From Methylotenera mobilis JLW8 (lineage in GTDB: Bacteria > Pseudomonadota > Gammaproteobacteria > Burkholderiales > Methylophilaceae), in the NCBI RefSeq assembly GCF_000023705.1, contig NC_012968.1, forward strand, positions 1,178,001 through 1,242,000: a DNA stretch of 64,000 nucleotides. The letters run 5' to 3'. The notes below the pieces were generated by a model. That model ran no database searches. It saw only the letters and a list, made by a program, of their open reading frames with translations, and was not told where the DNA came from. The first letter of the stretch is position 1. Every line of letters starts with the position of its first letter. Below, piece after piece: positions 18,650 through 27,215 of the stretch. Both the position numbers and the translations under genes were made by a program.

Positions 18650-20995
18650 ATGCAATTCAAAAGTTTAAAAAGCCGAATCTCCGTTATCTTCTTATCACTT
18701 ATATTGGTGATTCAAGTTTTAAGCTCTATCGCCATTAAATTAAGTATTGATAAAAATGCACGGCGCTCAGTAAACCAACAGTTAGAGGTGGGGGAGCGTG
18801 TATTTTTAAACCTACTACAAAACAATGGCGAGAGTTTAAGTGTGGGTGCTCGTATATTAGCGGCCGATTTTGGTTTTAAGGCTGCAATTGCGAGTAATGA
18901 CCACGAAACCATCCTTTCAGCACTGATCAACCACCAGTCGAGAATCAATGCGGATATCGCAATTTTTTACTCCCCTAACCAAAATAGTTTGGTGATCTCA
19001 GAAAACCTGTCAGAAAATGAAGTGAGTGAAAAAATAGCAGAAGTCATTTATACGGCACAAAGCGACACGCAAAAAAATAACTTTACTATCTTCAAAAATC
19101 AACCATACCAGCTGGTTGCAGTGCCAGTGAAAGCCCCACTCACCATAGGCTGGGTTGTGATGGGCTTTAAAATCAATAACAGTTTGGCAAATACATTACA
19201 TAAGCTGAGCAACCTGGAAGTTACTTTTATTAGCCAGGCTGGAAAAAATCCATGGCACTCCACCGCCAGTACCATGAGTGTTAGCGCCAGTGAACAGATT
19301 GTTAAATATACAACAGAGCGTCACGCTTTTAATAAGTCCAATAATTTAGAGCTCACTATCGGCGATGTTGCTTTTGGTACGCGGTATGTCTCTATATTTA
19401 AAAATATTAATGAATCACTCTATGTAGTTTTACAGCGATCTATCGATGAAGCTACGGCACCTTTTCAGACCTTACTACTTAACTTCCTCATTTTAAGTAT
19501 TGTTGGCATGCTCATTTTTATCGTCAGTATTTTGTATGTTTCACGTATTGTGGCGCAGCCGATTGTAGAGCTTGCTAATACTGCGAGAAAGCTAGAGCAG
19601 GGGGATTACACCTTCAATGTTGATGTTTCCAGAAAAGATGAGCTGGGTAAGCTAAGTAGTGCTTTCAGTAGCATGCGTACCGCAATTGCTGATAGAGAAA
19701 GAAGCATTACCAGATTGGCTTACTGGGATGAGATGACGGGCTTGCCTAACCGCGCATCTTTTATGAAAGAGCTTAACATTGCTATCAACAAGTCAGAAAT
19801 CAACCATGAGCCTCTTTCTGTTTTGGTGATGAATCTCGATCGATTTAAGCAAATTAACAACGTGCTCGGACATGACTTTGGTAATCAACTATTGCATGCG
19901 GTGTCGATTCGTATTTCACAAGTGTTTCGTAAAGATAATGATGTGGTGGCGAGAACTTCTGGAGATGAGTTTGCTGTGCTCTTGCCGGCGACAGATGCCA
20001 GCCTTGCAGTCAATATTGCGCAAAAGCTTTTACAGGCTTTTGAGAAACCAATTCAGTTAGAAGACAATTTTGTTGATATTAGCGCTGGTATTGGCATAGC
20101 AAGTTACCCGGTTCATGGTAACCAAATAGAACAGTTGCTGAACTTTGCTGAGGTTGCCATGCAGGTTTCCAAGGCTCAAAAATCTGGGCCGGTGGTGTTT
20201 CAACCGAGCTTTGATGTGGGAAGTAACGTAAATTTGACTTTGGTTTCTGAACTTAAAAAATCAATATATAACAATGAGTTGTCTGTTTTTGTTCAACCTA
20301 AAGTTAATCTGCAAAGCAGGGCGGTGAGGTCAGTTGAAGCGTTGATTAGATGGAAGCATCCAACTAGAGGAATGATTTTTCCTGACCAATTTATTCCGTT
20401 TGCAGAACAGACCGGATTAATTCGAGATGTGACGCTTTGGATGATTGCCGAGGCTGCTAAAGTGAGCGTAGCATGGCTGCAAAAAGGGATGTCAATCCCA
20501 ATTGCCGTGAACATTTCCGCACGAGATTTAATTGACTCAGACTTTCCCAATAAGGTAGCTGAAATACTCAAAGCTACTGGTTCAAACACCTCGCTTATCT
20601 CACTAGAGGTGACTGAGAGCAGCATCATGGATGACCCACATCGTGCCAAGCAGACCTTGCTGCATTTGTCTGAAATGGGCATTAAGCTTGCCATTGATGA
20701 TTTTGGTACAGGCTACTCATCATTATCATATTTAAAAGAGCTACCAGTGAGCGAGCTTAAAATTGATAAGTCATTCGTTATGCATATAGAGGCTAGTCAG
20801 AACGATAGGATTATTGTCAATTCAACGATTGAACTAGCGCACAACATGGGCTTGCATGTAGTGGCCGAAGGAGTTGAAAACATTGATGCATGGAAGTCCT
20901 TGCAAGAAATGGGTTGCGACTATGGTCAGGGTTATTATATGTCTAGGCCTATTCCGATCAGTGATTTTGAAACTTGGTACCAGCAGTGGGCTTAA
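18650..20995 (+). CDS. Membrane c-di-GMP phosphodiesterase with periplasmic sensor, HAMP, degenerate GGDEF and intact EAL
   Basis: The layout is TM helix (about 8-28), periplasmic sensor region (about 30-270), second TM helix, HAMP (about 300-350), GGDEF domain, then EAL domain. The cyclase signature is SGDEF (437-441) and the inhibitory RxxD site reads KDND, so cyclase activity and product inhibition are doubtful. The EAL domain has its catalytic set: E563 in EALIRW, NISARDL, LEVTESS, IDDFGTGYSSL, KIDKSF and AEGVEN. It probably hydrolyses c-di-GMP, with GTP binding as a possible activator. It starts 19 bases after the cupredoxin gene, so the sensor domain may read that protein or the globin. 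Confidence 0.88.
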   Translation: MQFKSLKSRISVIFLSLILVIQVLSSIAIKLSIDKNARRSVNQQLEVGERVFLNLLQNNGESLSVGARILAADFGFKAAIASNDHETILSALINHQSRINADIAIFYSPNQNSLVISENLSENEVSEKIAEVIYTAQSDTQKNNFTIFKNQPYQLVAVPVKAPLTIGWVVMGFKINNSLANTLHKLSNLEVTFISQAGKNPWHSTASTMSVSASEQIVKYTTERHAFNKSNNLELTIGDVAFGTRYVSIFKNINESLYVVLQRSIDEATAPFQTLLLNFLILSIVGMLIFIVSILYVSRIVAQPIVELANTARKLEQGDYTFNVDVSRKDELGKLSSAFSSMRTAIADRERSITRLAYWDEMTGLPNRASFMKELNIAINKSEINHEPLSVLVMNLDRFKQINNVLGHDFGNQLLHAVSIRISQVFRKDNDVVARTSGDEFAVLLPATDASLAVNIAQKLLQAFEKPIQLEDNFVDISAGIGIASYPVHGNQIEQLLNFAEVAMQVSKAQKSGPVVFQPSFDVGSNVNLTLVSELKKSIYNNELSVFVQPKVNLQSRAVRSVEALIRWKHPTRGMIFPDQFIPFAEQTGLIRDVTLWMIAEAAKVSVAWLQKGMSIPIAVNISARDLIDSDFPNKVAEILKATGSNTSLISLEVTESSIMDDPHRAKQTLLHLSEMGIKLAIDDFGTGYSSLSYLKELPVSELKIDKSFVMHIEASQNDRIIVNSTIELAHNMGLHVVAEGVENIDAWKSLQEMGCDYGQGYYMSRPIPISDFETWYQQWA

Positions 20996-21054
20996 TTGCC
21001 ACTGAACCCACTATCTTTCCTAAAACATAACAGCCGCAAAGCTTTTATTAAAGT

Positions 21055-21081
21055 TGAAATGAATACTGTTAATTCATTTCA
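21055..21081. promoter_or_regulatory. 10-bp perfect inverted repeat before the PAS-GGDEF gene
   Basis: TGAAATGAAT and ATTCATTTCA are separated by seven bases. The repeat ends 33 bases before the ATG at 21115. It has no T-run, so an operator is more likely than a terminator. The regulator is unknown. Confidence 0.5.
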
Positions 21082-21114
21082 TTAATAGACAGTAAATAAA
21101 AATTTTGATACTTT

Positions 21115-22560
21115 ATGACCCGTTTATTTAGCTTACCAAAATCCGCCATGACAGACGAAAATCAAGAACAGCGTCTCAGAAAAATTCTTTTTAACAGTTT
21201 AGATGCTTTTGTTGGAGTTGATCATAATGGGCTCGTTACAGAGTGGAACCAGCAAGCCGCTAATATTTTTGGCTGGAGTTATGATGAGGCGATAGGTCAT
21301 AACCTTGATGAAATGATTATTCCTGAAAGGTTTAGAGATGCGCATCGGCAAGGAATGCTGCGCGCTCTGGAGAGTGGTCATGCTGAGCTATTGAGCCGCC
21401 GTATTCAGCTGGAAGCTAAAAGAAAAACGGGTGAGGAGTTTCCAGTTGAAATGGCTGTTACTTATATTTTGAATGCAGGCTCTTATGAGTTTTATGCATT
21501 TATACAGGATATTTCAAATCGCAAAGTTGAAGAGCAAAAGCTGCGTTCTTTGGCTTCTAACGACACACTTACTGGGATAAGAAATCGCTCTTACTTTAAT
21601 GCAAACTTGCCAGAGGCGATGGCAAGAAGTAAACGTAGTGATAAGAACCTAGCTTTGATGTATCTAGATATAGATCATTTTAAATCTATTAATGATTCTT
21701 TAGGACACGAGGCAGGAGATTCTCTTTTAAAAGAGTTTGCAACTAGGCTGAAAGCGACATTGCGCGAAGCTGATATTGTGTCACGTCTAGGTGGTGATGA
21801 GTTTACTGTCATTATTGAGGGTATTGCTACTTTAGATGATGTAAGTAAAGTGGCAACTAATATTATTAACGAGCTAAATCGAGGTAATTGGTTAGATACT
21901 CCTAATTTTAAGATTACTTCAAGTATTGGTATTGCCATTTATGATGGGCGTGTAATCGATGCTGACAAGCTTGTGGCGCTCGCTGACAAGGCAATGTACA
22001 AAGCAAAACACTCAGGACGTAATAATTTTAAAATATTGAGATTTGATGATATAGAGGTCACCGTTGAAGGTAAATCTCATCTTAAATCTCTTGAAAGTTT
22101 CATCAACACTCAGCACCTTTTGAGTATTCAAAAAGAAGCGGGCAGTAATTTTTTACAAAGCACTTTAGCTACTTTGCGTCGCCACCTAGATATGGATGTA
22201 GCATTTATTTCTCACATTCACGACGGTGTTCGTGAGTTCATGTTTGTTGATTCAAAAGATCTCAATCCACCGATTGCTGTTGGTGATAGTGGTTCTTTGG
22301 ATGATAGTTATTGCCAAAGAGTAATTGACGGGCGTTTGCCTGAAATCATTAATGATGCTTTTGAGCTACCAGAAGCCATGAGTATGGATGTCACTACTTT
22401 AGTGCCCGTTCGTGCACACATGAGTGTACCTATTAGGCTGAGTAACGGAAAACTTTACGGTACCTTCTGTTGTTTTAGCTACACATCAGACCAAACGCTT
22501 AATGAGCGTGACATTTCAATTATGCATGTCTTTGCAGATCTAATTGCTCAGCACTTGTAG
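21115..22560 (+). CDS. Diguanylate cyclase with PAS, GGDEF and C-terminal GAF domains
   Basis: This cytosolic protein makes c-di-GMP from two GTP. Domains: PAS (about 22-140; VDHNGLVTEWNQQAANIFGW, FIQDISNRK), GGDEF (about 145-310) with an intact GGDEF at 226-230 and an intact inhibitory site READ at 217-220, then a GAF-like domain (about 330-481) with ending VPVRAHMSVPIRL and GTFCCFS. The order PAS-GGDEF-GAF is less common than GAF-first. The start at 21115 has a weak ribosome site; ATG 21148 (MTDENQEQ) is an alternative. It lies 119 bases after the opposing phosphodiesterase gene. Confidence 0.88.
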   Translation: MTRLFSLPKSAMTDENQEQRLRKILFNSLDAFVGVDHNGLVTEWNQQAANIFGWSYDEAIGHNLDEMIIPERFRDAHRQGMLRALESGHAELLSRRIQLEAKRKTGEEFPVEMAVTYILNAGSYEFYAFIQDISNRKVEEQKLRSLASNDTLTGIRNRSYFNANLPEAMARSKRSDKNLALMYLDIDHFKSINDSLGHEAGDSLLKEFATRLKATLREADIVSRLGGDEFTVIIEGIATLDDVSKVATNIINELNRGNWLDTPNFKITSSIGIAIYDGRVIDADKLVALADKAMYKAKHSGRNNFKILRFDDIEVTVEGKSHLKSLESFINTQHLLSIQKEAGSNFLQSTLATLRRHLDMDVAFISHIHDGVREFMFVDSKDLNPPIAVGDSGSLDDSYCQRVIDGRLPEIINDAFELPEAMSMDVTTLVPVRAHMSVPIRLSNGKLYGTFCCFSYTSDQTLNERDISIMHVFADLIAQHL

Positions 22561-22757
22561 GGTGAAATAGTCTGGATCGTAGCACATAAGGTATTTACTC
22601 CCTTAATGTGCAAATTAAGTGCCCATGTGTTATTTAACATAATATACATTATACGAAATAAATAATTAGCATATTTCTGCGTGGTTGATGTGCTTCTTCT
22701 AGATTTCATTTATATGATGTCTATCAATTCAATTAATGAGTCTTGGTTTTACCATGC

Positions 22758-23360
22758 TTACTTCAGCATTAGTTTAACTGTTACTAATGCGTAGTCTGTG
22801 GATGTTAGTAATTCAGATTTATTAACTCCATCTTTAGCGCGTAAAGCTAACCCATGCACAAAAGTCATGTAGTACTCGGCTAATGTTTGAGGATTGGCGG
22901 AGCTGATTAGTTGACCATCTGCGACTGCTTGTTGAAATCTAACTTCTATAGCTCTCTTGTAGTTGGTTCTGAGGTTTTTCAGATTGCTCATGTGTTCACT
23001 ATGCTCAGGGGAGCAATTATTTGCCGCAGTCATAATCAGGCAGCTGCATGGGTTGTTTGAGCTCGTGAATATTTCCACATTGCTGTATAGCGAACTCCTA
23101 ATTGCATCATAAATAGATGAATGGTCGTTTAAAGCTTTTAGCGGCCCTGCTTTTAGTATTTCAGCATATAGATTTACCACTTCATTAAAAAGCTTATCTT
23201 TATTGCCAAAAGCTGCGTATACGCTGGGTGCTTTGGTGCCAATGACATTAATGATATCCGTCATTGTTGTGCCTTCGTAGCCTTTTTCCCAAAAGATTAG
23301 CATTGCTTTATTAAGCGCATCGTCTCTATCAAATGTTCTTGGGCGTCCTACAGATGCCAT
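22758..23360 (-). CDS. TetR/AcrR family transcriptional regulator
   Basis: The N-terminal helix-turn-helix (GRPRTFDRDDALNKAMLIFWEKGYEGTTMTDI..., with GTKAPSVYAAFGNKDKLF) is a typical TetR DNA-binding domain. The C-terminal part has GMTAANN-like residues (CLIMTAANNCSPEHSEHMSNL) of the AcrR/YcdC type. A good AAGGAA lies before the ATG. A 9-bp inverted repeat 32-55 bases upstream is a likely self-operator. No obvious target gene is adjacent: the upstream gap is 743 bases and the neighbours are independently oriented. Confidence 0.85.
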   Translation of the reverse strand: MASVGRPRTFDRDDALNKAMLIFWEKGYEGTTMTDIINVIGTKAPSVYAAFGNKDKLFNEVVNLYAEILKAGPLKALNDHSSIYDAIRSSLYSNVEIFTSSNNPCSCLIMTAANNCSPEHSEHMSNLKNLRTNYKRAIEVRFQQAVADGQLISSANPQTLAEYYMTFVHGLALRAKDGVNKSELLTSTDYALVTVKLMLK

Positions 23361-23391
23361 GTCAATTCCTTATAAAAATACCGATAAATTA

Positions 23392-23415
23392 ATTATGTAA
23401 ATTGAGTTACATAAT
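23392..23415. promoter_or_regulatory. Probable operator of the TetR gene at 23360
   Basis: ATTATGTAA and TTACATAAT form a perfect 9-bp inverted repeat with six bases between, 32 bases upstream of the start codon. Size and position fit TetR autoregulation. Confidence 0.6.
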
Positions 23416-24103
23416 TTAGGTAATAATATAATATACATTACATTATTTTTTGTTGCAACTAACTTATTGAATTTAATAGATTTATATTTTTGTGTTAAAA
23501 ACTAGTTTTGGTGTTAGTGATAACTAACTTAAAAGACTGGTAAGTTTAATAATTGACGTACAGCGTGCATATCGCAGTGCTGCGGGCAGATTAAATAGAG
23601 CTAATTTATAGCAACTGCCCTACTTTTACATTTAAATCTGTTTGATATTACTGCGTAGTTTCAGCCTGTAAGAACAGGCTCTAGATGATTGATAAATCGA
23701 GATGACGTGCGTGGGATGTCTGGTTAAAACGGTGCTAGTTAGTTTGATCTGTTGCGTACAGGATGCTGTGATGTGTAAATGACAATGCCTAATACCTATG
23801 CTGCCATGTGATTAAGAGCAATATGATGTGTGATGAAAAAGTGATTAGGTGGCACCGGGAGTTTGATGCCACCTATTTGTAATGCGAATATTTAAAATGC
23901 GTGATTCAGTATTCGTATATTGAGATGTAGGAATCTAATACCCAAGTTATTGTTGGGGAGATTGTCTGTTTGATTTTTTTATAAAGCTTTAGAAAGCTAC
24001 TAGTGTGCAAAAAGTTATTTTCTGACATATGAGATTCTCCTAAGGCTTGTTGATTAAATTGACTGTAAATTCATCCCTTTAAATGTTCTTAGTACTAAAT
24101 CAA
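23416..24103. other. Long gene-free stretch between TetR gene and membrane protein gene
   Basis: No convincing gene is seen on either strand. The first 50 bases are very AT-rich and include GTAAT...ATTAC near 23420-23441, so this part likely holds the promoter of the TetR gene. A 9-bp hairpin lies at 23846-23875. The stretch 23416-24103 could contain a small RNA or a decayed gene; I recognise neither. Confidence 0.5.
23846..23875. repeat. 9-bp hairpin in the gene-free stretch
   Basis: TAGGTGGCA and TGCCACCTA are perfectly complementary around a 12-base loop. Five A precede it and TTTGT follows, so it may act as a weak bidirectional terminator or belong to a small RNA. Confidence 0.45.
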
Positions 24104-24499
24104 TTAGAGTTTACCCATTGCATATTTGAACAGTGTATACGCAATCCACATAAAGCCAATAGAGGTAATGACAAAACTTACTGCGCTGAAAACTTTCCAT
24201 TTGGTTTTATCCCAAAAGTTGGTATCAAATGCAGCTATGGTGAAAATTGTAGGATTAGTAAAGCCGCCAATTGCGATACACCAGCAAGCGACCACAGGAA
24301 GCTCAACGCCTGCACCATAAAAGCCCAATCCAAATAGCGCCATCAATGCATAATCAACGTGTGCCCTTATCAGGGTTTTGTAGTCCACAACAAAGGCATC
24401 AACTCTTTTAATTGGAAACCATTTAGCAAAGGTCATTAACCATGCAGATGTTATTAATGCGGTAATGCACGCTACGGATCCGACTAGTAATACTTCCAT
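24104..24499 (-). CDS. Four-helix membrane protein of unknown function
   Basis: The 131 residues contain about four hydrophobic helices (SVACITALITSAWLMTFA, DYALMALFGLGFYGAG, VVACWCIAIGGFTNPTIF, AVSFVITSIGFMWIAY) and no recognisable catalytic motif. A strong AGGAGA lies before the ATG. A 14-base palindrome 41 bases upstream of the start (24540-24553) is identical over 16 bases with one before mxaR, so expression is likely under TetR-type control. I cannot name the family. Confidence 0.7.
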   Translation of the reverse strand: MEVLLVGSVACITALITSAWLMTFAKWFPIKRVDAFVVDYKTLIRAHVDYALMALFGLGFYGAGVELPVVACWCIAIGGFTNPTIFTIAAFDTNFWDKTKWKVFSAVSFVITSIGFMWIAYTLFKYAMGKL

Positions 24500-24853
24500 T
24501 TTTTTCTCCTAAATTAATATTGAAGTGCAAATAAATAATACAGACAGGTCTGTTCATTTGCAACTAAAATTTACAGTTTTTGTATTAATATATGAGAAGT
24601 ATTGTTAGTGAAAAAAGTGACAATAGTTAATGCTTGGCGATGGCTAAATGATGACTAAAATTTTTAAATTATCTTAACTTTTAAGGTGGATGCTAGCTAC
24701 ATTCTGAATAGAAGTAGCAACATATGCCATTCAGATTATGTTGTAGAGGTCACTTTGCATTAGACGTACACTATTTGGTAACTAATCAATGACGTACCTT
24801 TTAAATGACGTATCTTTAGTAATACTTGCTTGCCAGTGACTGTTGAAACATCA
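24500..24853. other. AT-rich intergenic region with operator and short repeats
   Basis: It contains the 24540-24553 palindrome, and an imperfect 14-base direct repeat AATGACGTAYCTTT at 24788-24801 and 24804-24817. No gene is visible. Its left part must carry the promoter of the membrane protein gene at 24499. The right part lies downstream of the oxidoreductase operon. Confidence 0.5.
24540..24553. promoter_or_regulatory. Palindromic operator ACAGAC-AG-GTCTGT, copy 1
   Basis: This is a perfect 6-bp inverted repeat with a two-base centre. The bases 24541-24556 (CAGACAGGTCTGTTCA) recur exactly at 33438-33453. It lies upstream of the membrane protein gene at 24499. The form fits a TetR-family operator; the regulator at 34340 is a candidate by elimination. 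Confidence 0.6.
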
Positions 24854-25234
24854 CTAGTTACCAGCGATTGAAACTACCATAAAAAACAACAGGCTTAATA
24901 CAATCTCGATAACAACTGCAGGTAAGATGCCCTTGCTAGCAGATCCTCTAAAAAACTCATATAAGCCCAAAAGTGCCAGCATGACACAGGTGGTAATGAG
25001 TCCATAGATGAGTGCATTTAGCGTTGCTGAGGGCTCTGCATTTCTAGCTAAAAAGAATATCGTTGCTATACCTGCATAAAGGGCGGCGGCTCGCCTGCCA
25101 ATCAATCCGGTAGATACTGAGTAATCCACACCCCATGCAGAGAGAAATTTTGTTGGGGCAAACATCCATACAGCAGCCAATATTACAAATGCGCCGGCGG
25201 TTATCATGGCAAGCAAATAAAAGGATAAGTGCAT
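24854..25234 (-). CDS. Small four-helix membrane protein
   Basis: The 126-residue protein is almost entirely hydrophobic with about four helices (LSFYLLAMITAGAFVILAAV, RRAAALYAGIATIFFLAR, ALIYGLITTCVMLALLGLY, VIEIVLSLLFFMVVSIA). The arrangement is like small DUF4345-type membrane proteins, but I am not sure of the family. It follows the SDR gene by 15 bases with an AAGGAA ribosome site, so it is the last gene of the TetR-linked oxidoreductase operon. Confidence 0.65.
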   Translation of the reverse strand: MHLSFYLLAMITAGAFVILAAVWMFAPTKFLSAWGVDYSVSTGLIGRRAAALYAGIATIFFLARNAEPSATLNALIYGLITTCVMLALLGLYEFFRGSASKGILPAVVIEIVLSLLFFMVVSIAGN

Positions 25235-25249
25235 GGTGTTCCTTATGCG

Positions 25250-26077
25250 TTAACCCGCAATTTTTTCAAGAATGTCTAACTTCATCTCTTGGCGAATGCC
25301 CTTGTCCATCATTGCAGCAGGGGCGAATCTTCTCAATAAGCTTAATCGACAAGCTAACTTTCCCGCAGCATAACGTACTTTTGGGTGTTTCGCTTCGGCT
25401 GCTTTTAATACTACTTTAGCCACCATTTTGGGATCATCGCCACCCTCTACAGCTAGTTTCAAGATTTTCGATAGCGATTTTCTTGCAATGGCATACTCTT
25501 CTATCTTGCTATCTAGTTCTGGAGCGTTTGCCTCAAAGTTAGTTTTTGTATAGGCAGGTTCAATCACAGAAACGCGGATGCCCCTAGTACGTAGTTCATG
25601 GTCTAACGACTCTGAATATCCTTCAACAGCATGTTTGGTCGCTGCGTAGGCCGCCATGTAAGGTGCTGGTATCAAACCAAGAACGGAGCCTATATTGATT
25701 ATTCTGCCTTTCCCCTGCTTGCGCATATAAGGTACAACAGCTTTAATGACACGTACAACGCCAAAGAAATTAGTATCAAAAATCTGTTGGATTTGTGACA
25801 TTGAGCTTTCTTCGGCACCTCCAGCAGCTACGCCGAAACCTGCGTTATTCACAACAAGATCAATGCGTCCTTCCTTATCAATCACCGCCTTTAAAGCCGC
25901 CTGTATTGATTCTTCACTATTCACATCTAAGGTAATTATTTTGAATGGGTAACGGCTAGATTTTCCGACATTTCTGCTGGTGCCATAAACTGTATACCCA
26001 GCGCTTGTTAGTAACTCCGCTGTGGCCTCGCCTATTCCTGATGATGCTCCTGTTACAATCGCAACTTTACTTTTCAT
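25250..26077 (-). CDS. Short-chain dehydrogenase/reductase
   Basis: This is a classical SDR: cofactor motif TGASSGIG at residues 10-17, NNAG, and active-site YAATK with the upstream Ser in IGSVLG. RN after the second strand (TSRN) suggests a preference for NADPH. At 275 residues, with a C-terminal extension, it resembles oxidoreductases acting on aldehydes, ketones or lipids; the substrate is unknown. It sits 42 bases after the quinone-oxidoreductase-like gene in one minus-strand operon likely controlled by the TetR at 27812. Confidence 0.88.
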   Translation of the reverse strand: MKSKVAIVTGASSGIGEATAELLTSAGYTVYGTSRNVGKSSRYPFKIITLDVNSEESIQAALKAVIDKEGRIDLVVNNAGFGVAAGGAEESSMSQIQQIFDTNFFGVVRVIKAVVPYMRKQGKGRIINIGSVLGLIPAPYMAAYAATKHAVEGYSESLDHELRTRGIRVSVIEPAYTKTNFEANAPELDSKIEEYAIARKSLSKILKLAVEGGDDPKMVAKVVLKAAEAKHPKVRYAAGKLACRLSLLRRFAPAAMMDKGIRQEMKLDILEKIAG

Positions 26078-26119
26078 GATATTTCTCCTGTGCTCATATT
26101 AAAATTGATTAACTTTCTT

Positions 26120-27121
26120 TTAAATTAACTTAACAACTACCTTGCCTTTGGCGCGACCTTGTTCCAAATAAGCCAGAGCCTTTAGGGTTTGTTCAAATGG
26201 AAATACTTTGTCTATGACAGGCTGAATGTGCCCTGTATCTATAATCTTGCTTATTTCTGCCAACTGCTGACCGTCTGGGTGAACAAAAAGGAATGAATAT
26301 TCAATATTGCGTTTTTTAGCCAGCCTAATGATTTTGCTACTGATTAAGCCGAAGACCAGTTTCATCAAAAAGCTCATACCTCTTTTGCGAGCAAAAGCTG
26401 CGTCTGGAGGGCCAATTAAAGACACTACACTGCTGTTTGGTTTTAGAATTTGAAGAGATTTTTCAATCTCGTTTCCTCTTACTGTTCCCAGCACAGCATC
26501 GTAACCATGCAGCAACTTCTCGAAAGCCTGCGTTTTGTAATCAATGATTTCATCAGCTCCTAGCTTTGTAACTAAACCTATATTTGTGCTACTTGTAGTA
26601 GTTGCCACTTTTGCGCCCAGGTATTTTGCGAGTTGAATCGCAAATGTTCCAATACCACCAGAGCCTGCAGGGATAAATACCTTGTCTCCAGATTTGATGC
26701 GTGCACGTTCTTTGAGTGCTTGCCAAGAGGTAAGCCCAACCATAGGGATAGAGGCTGCTTGCACAAAGTCTAATTTTTCTGGTTTTAGTGCGGCGGCGCT
26801 TTCTGGTACAACAGCATATTCAGCGAGTGATCCTGTGCCTAAATCAAAAATGCTGGCATATACCGCGTCACCTGGCTTAAATCGTGTCACATGGCTTCCC
26901 ACTTCTTGCACCACGCCAGCAAGGTCGCTACCCATGGTTGCTGGGAGTTCAAACTTAAGTATTGGTTTGAATGTGCCTTTGGGAATCATGATGTCAATCG
27001 GGTTGAGGCCGACTGCGTGTACATGAACCAGTATTTCGTTGGGTTGAATTGTGGGGCGAGGAATATCAGCAAATGCAAGTTGGTTCGATTTTCCGTAACG
27101 CTCTAAGATAAGTGCCTTCAT
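26120..27121 (-). CDS. NADPH:quinone reductase-like medium-chain dehydrogenase (zinc-free)
   Basis: This MDR-family protein of 333 residues has a GroES-like N-terminal domain (HAVGLNPIDIMIPKG, MGSDLAGVVQEVG) and a Rossmann domain with AGSGGIGTFAIQLAKYLGAKV. The catalytic-zinc ligands of alcohol dehydrogenases are missing, as in the quinone oxidoreductase branch. It probably reduces reactive quinones or enones. It is the first gene of a three-gene operon, preceded by AAGGA. A perfect 24-bp palindrome starts 32 bases upstream. Confidence 0.88.
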   Translation of the reverse strand: MKALILERYGKSNQLAFADIPRPTIQPNEILVHVHAVGLNPIDIMIPKGTFKPILKFELPATMGSDLAGVVQEVGSHVTRFKPGDAVYASIFDLGTGSLAEYAVVPESAAALKPEKLDFVQAASIPMVGLTSWQALKERARIKSGDKVFIPAGSGGIGTFAIQLAKYLGAKVATTTSSTNIGLVTKLGADEIIDYKTQAFEKLLHGYDAVLGTVRGNEIEKSLQILKPNSSVVSLIGPPDAAFARKRGMSFLMKLVFGLISSKIIRLAKKRNIEYSFLFVHPDGQQLAEISKIIDTGHIQPVIDKVFPFEQTLKALAYLEQGRAKGKVVVKLI

Positions 27122-27152
27122 TGCATTGTCCTTATGTGATTGCTTGTTGCAT

Positions 27153-27176
27153 AAAATATGATGATCATCATATTTT
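27153..27176. promoter_or_regulatory. 24-bp perfect palindrome with ATGATG-AT-CATCAT core, before the oxidoreductase operon
   Basis: Twelve bases are followed by their exact complement. The core ATGATG-N2-CATCAT (27158-27171) is the same as in two sites at the neighbouring TetR gene. It lies 32 bases upstream of the start of the first oxidoreductase gene, where a repressor would block transcription. Confidence 0.7.
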
Positions 27177-27215
27177 TGATTAAAAAAATGCCGAATGCCA
27201 TGCTTTTTAAAAAAA

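Noticed and set aside
20293-20694. Antisense frame of 133 codons within the EAL domain
   Set aside because: The plus strand carries all EAL catalytic motifs, so the antisense frame is a codon-bias shadow.
24083-24337. Plus-strand frame at the end of the four-helix membrane protein gene
   Set aside because: It overlaps a minus-strand gene that has a good ribosome site and helices; the plus product has no signature.
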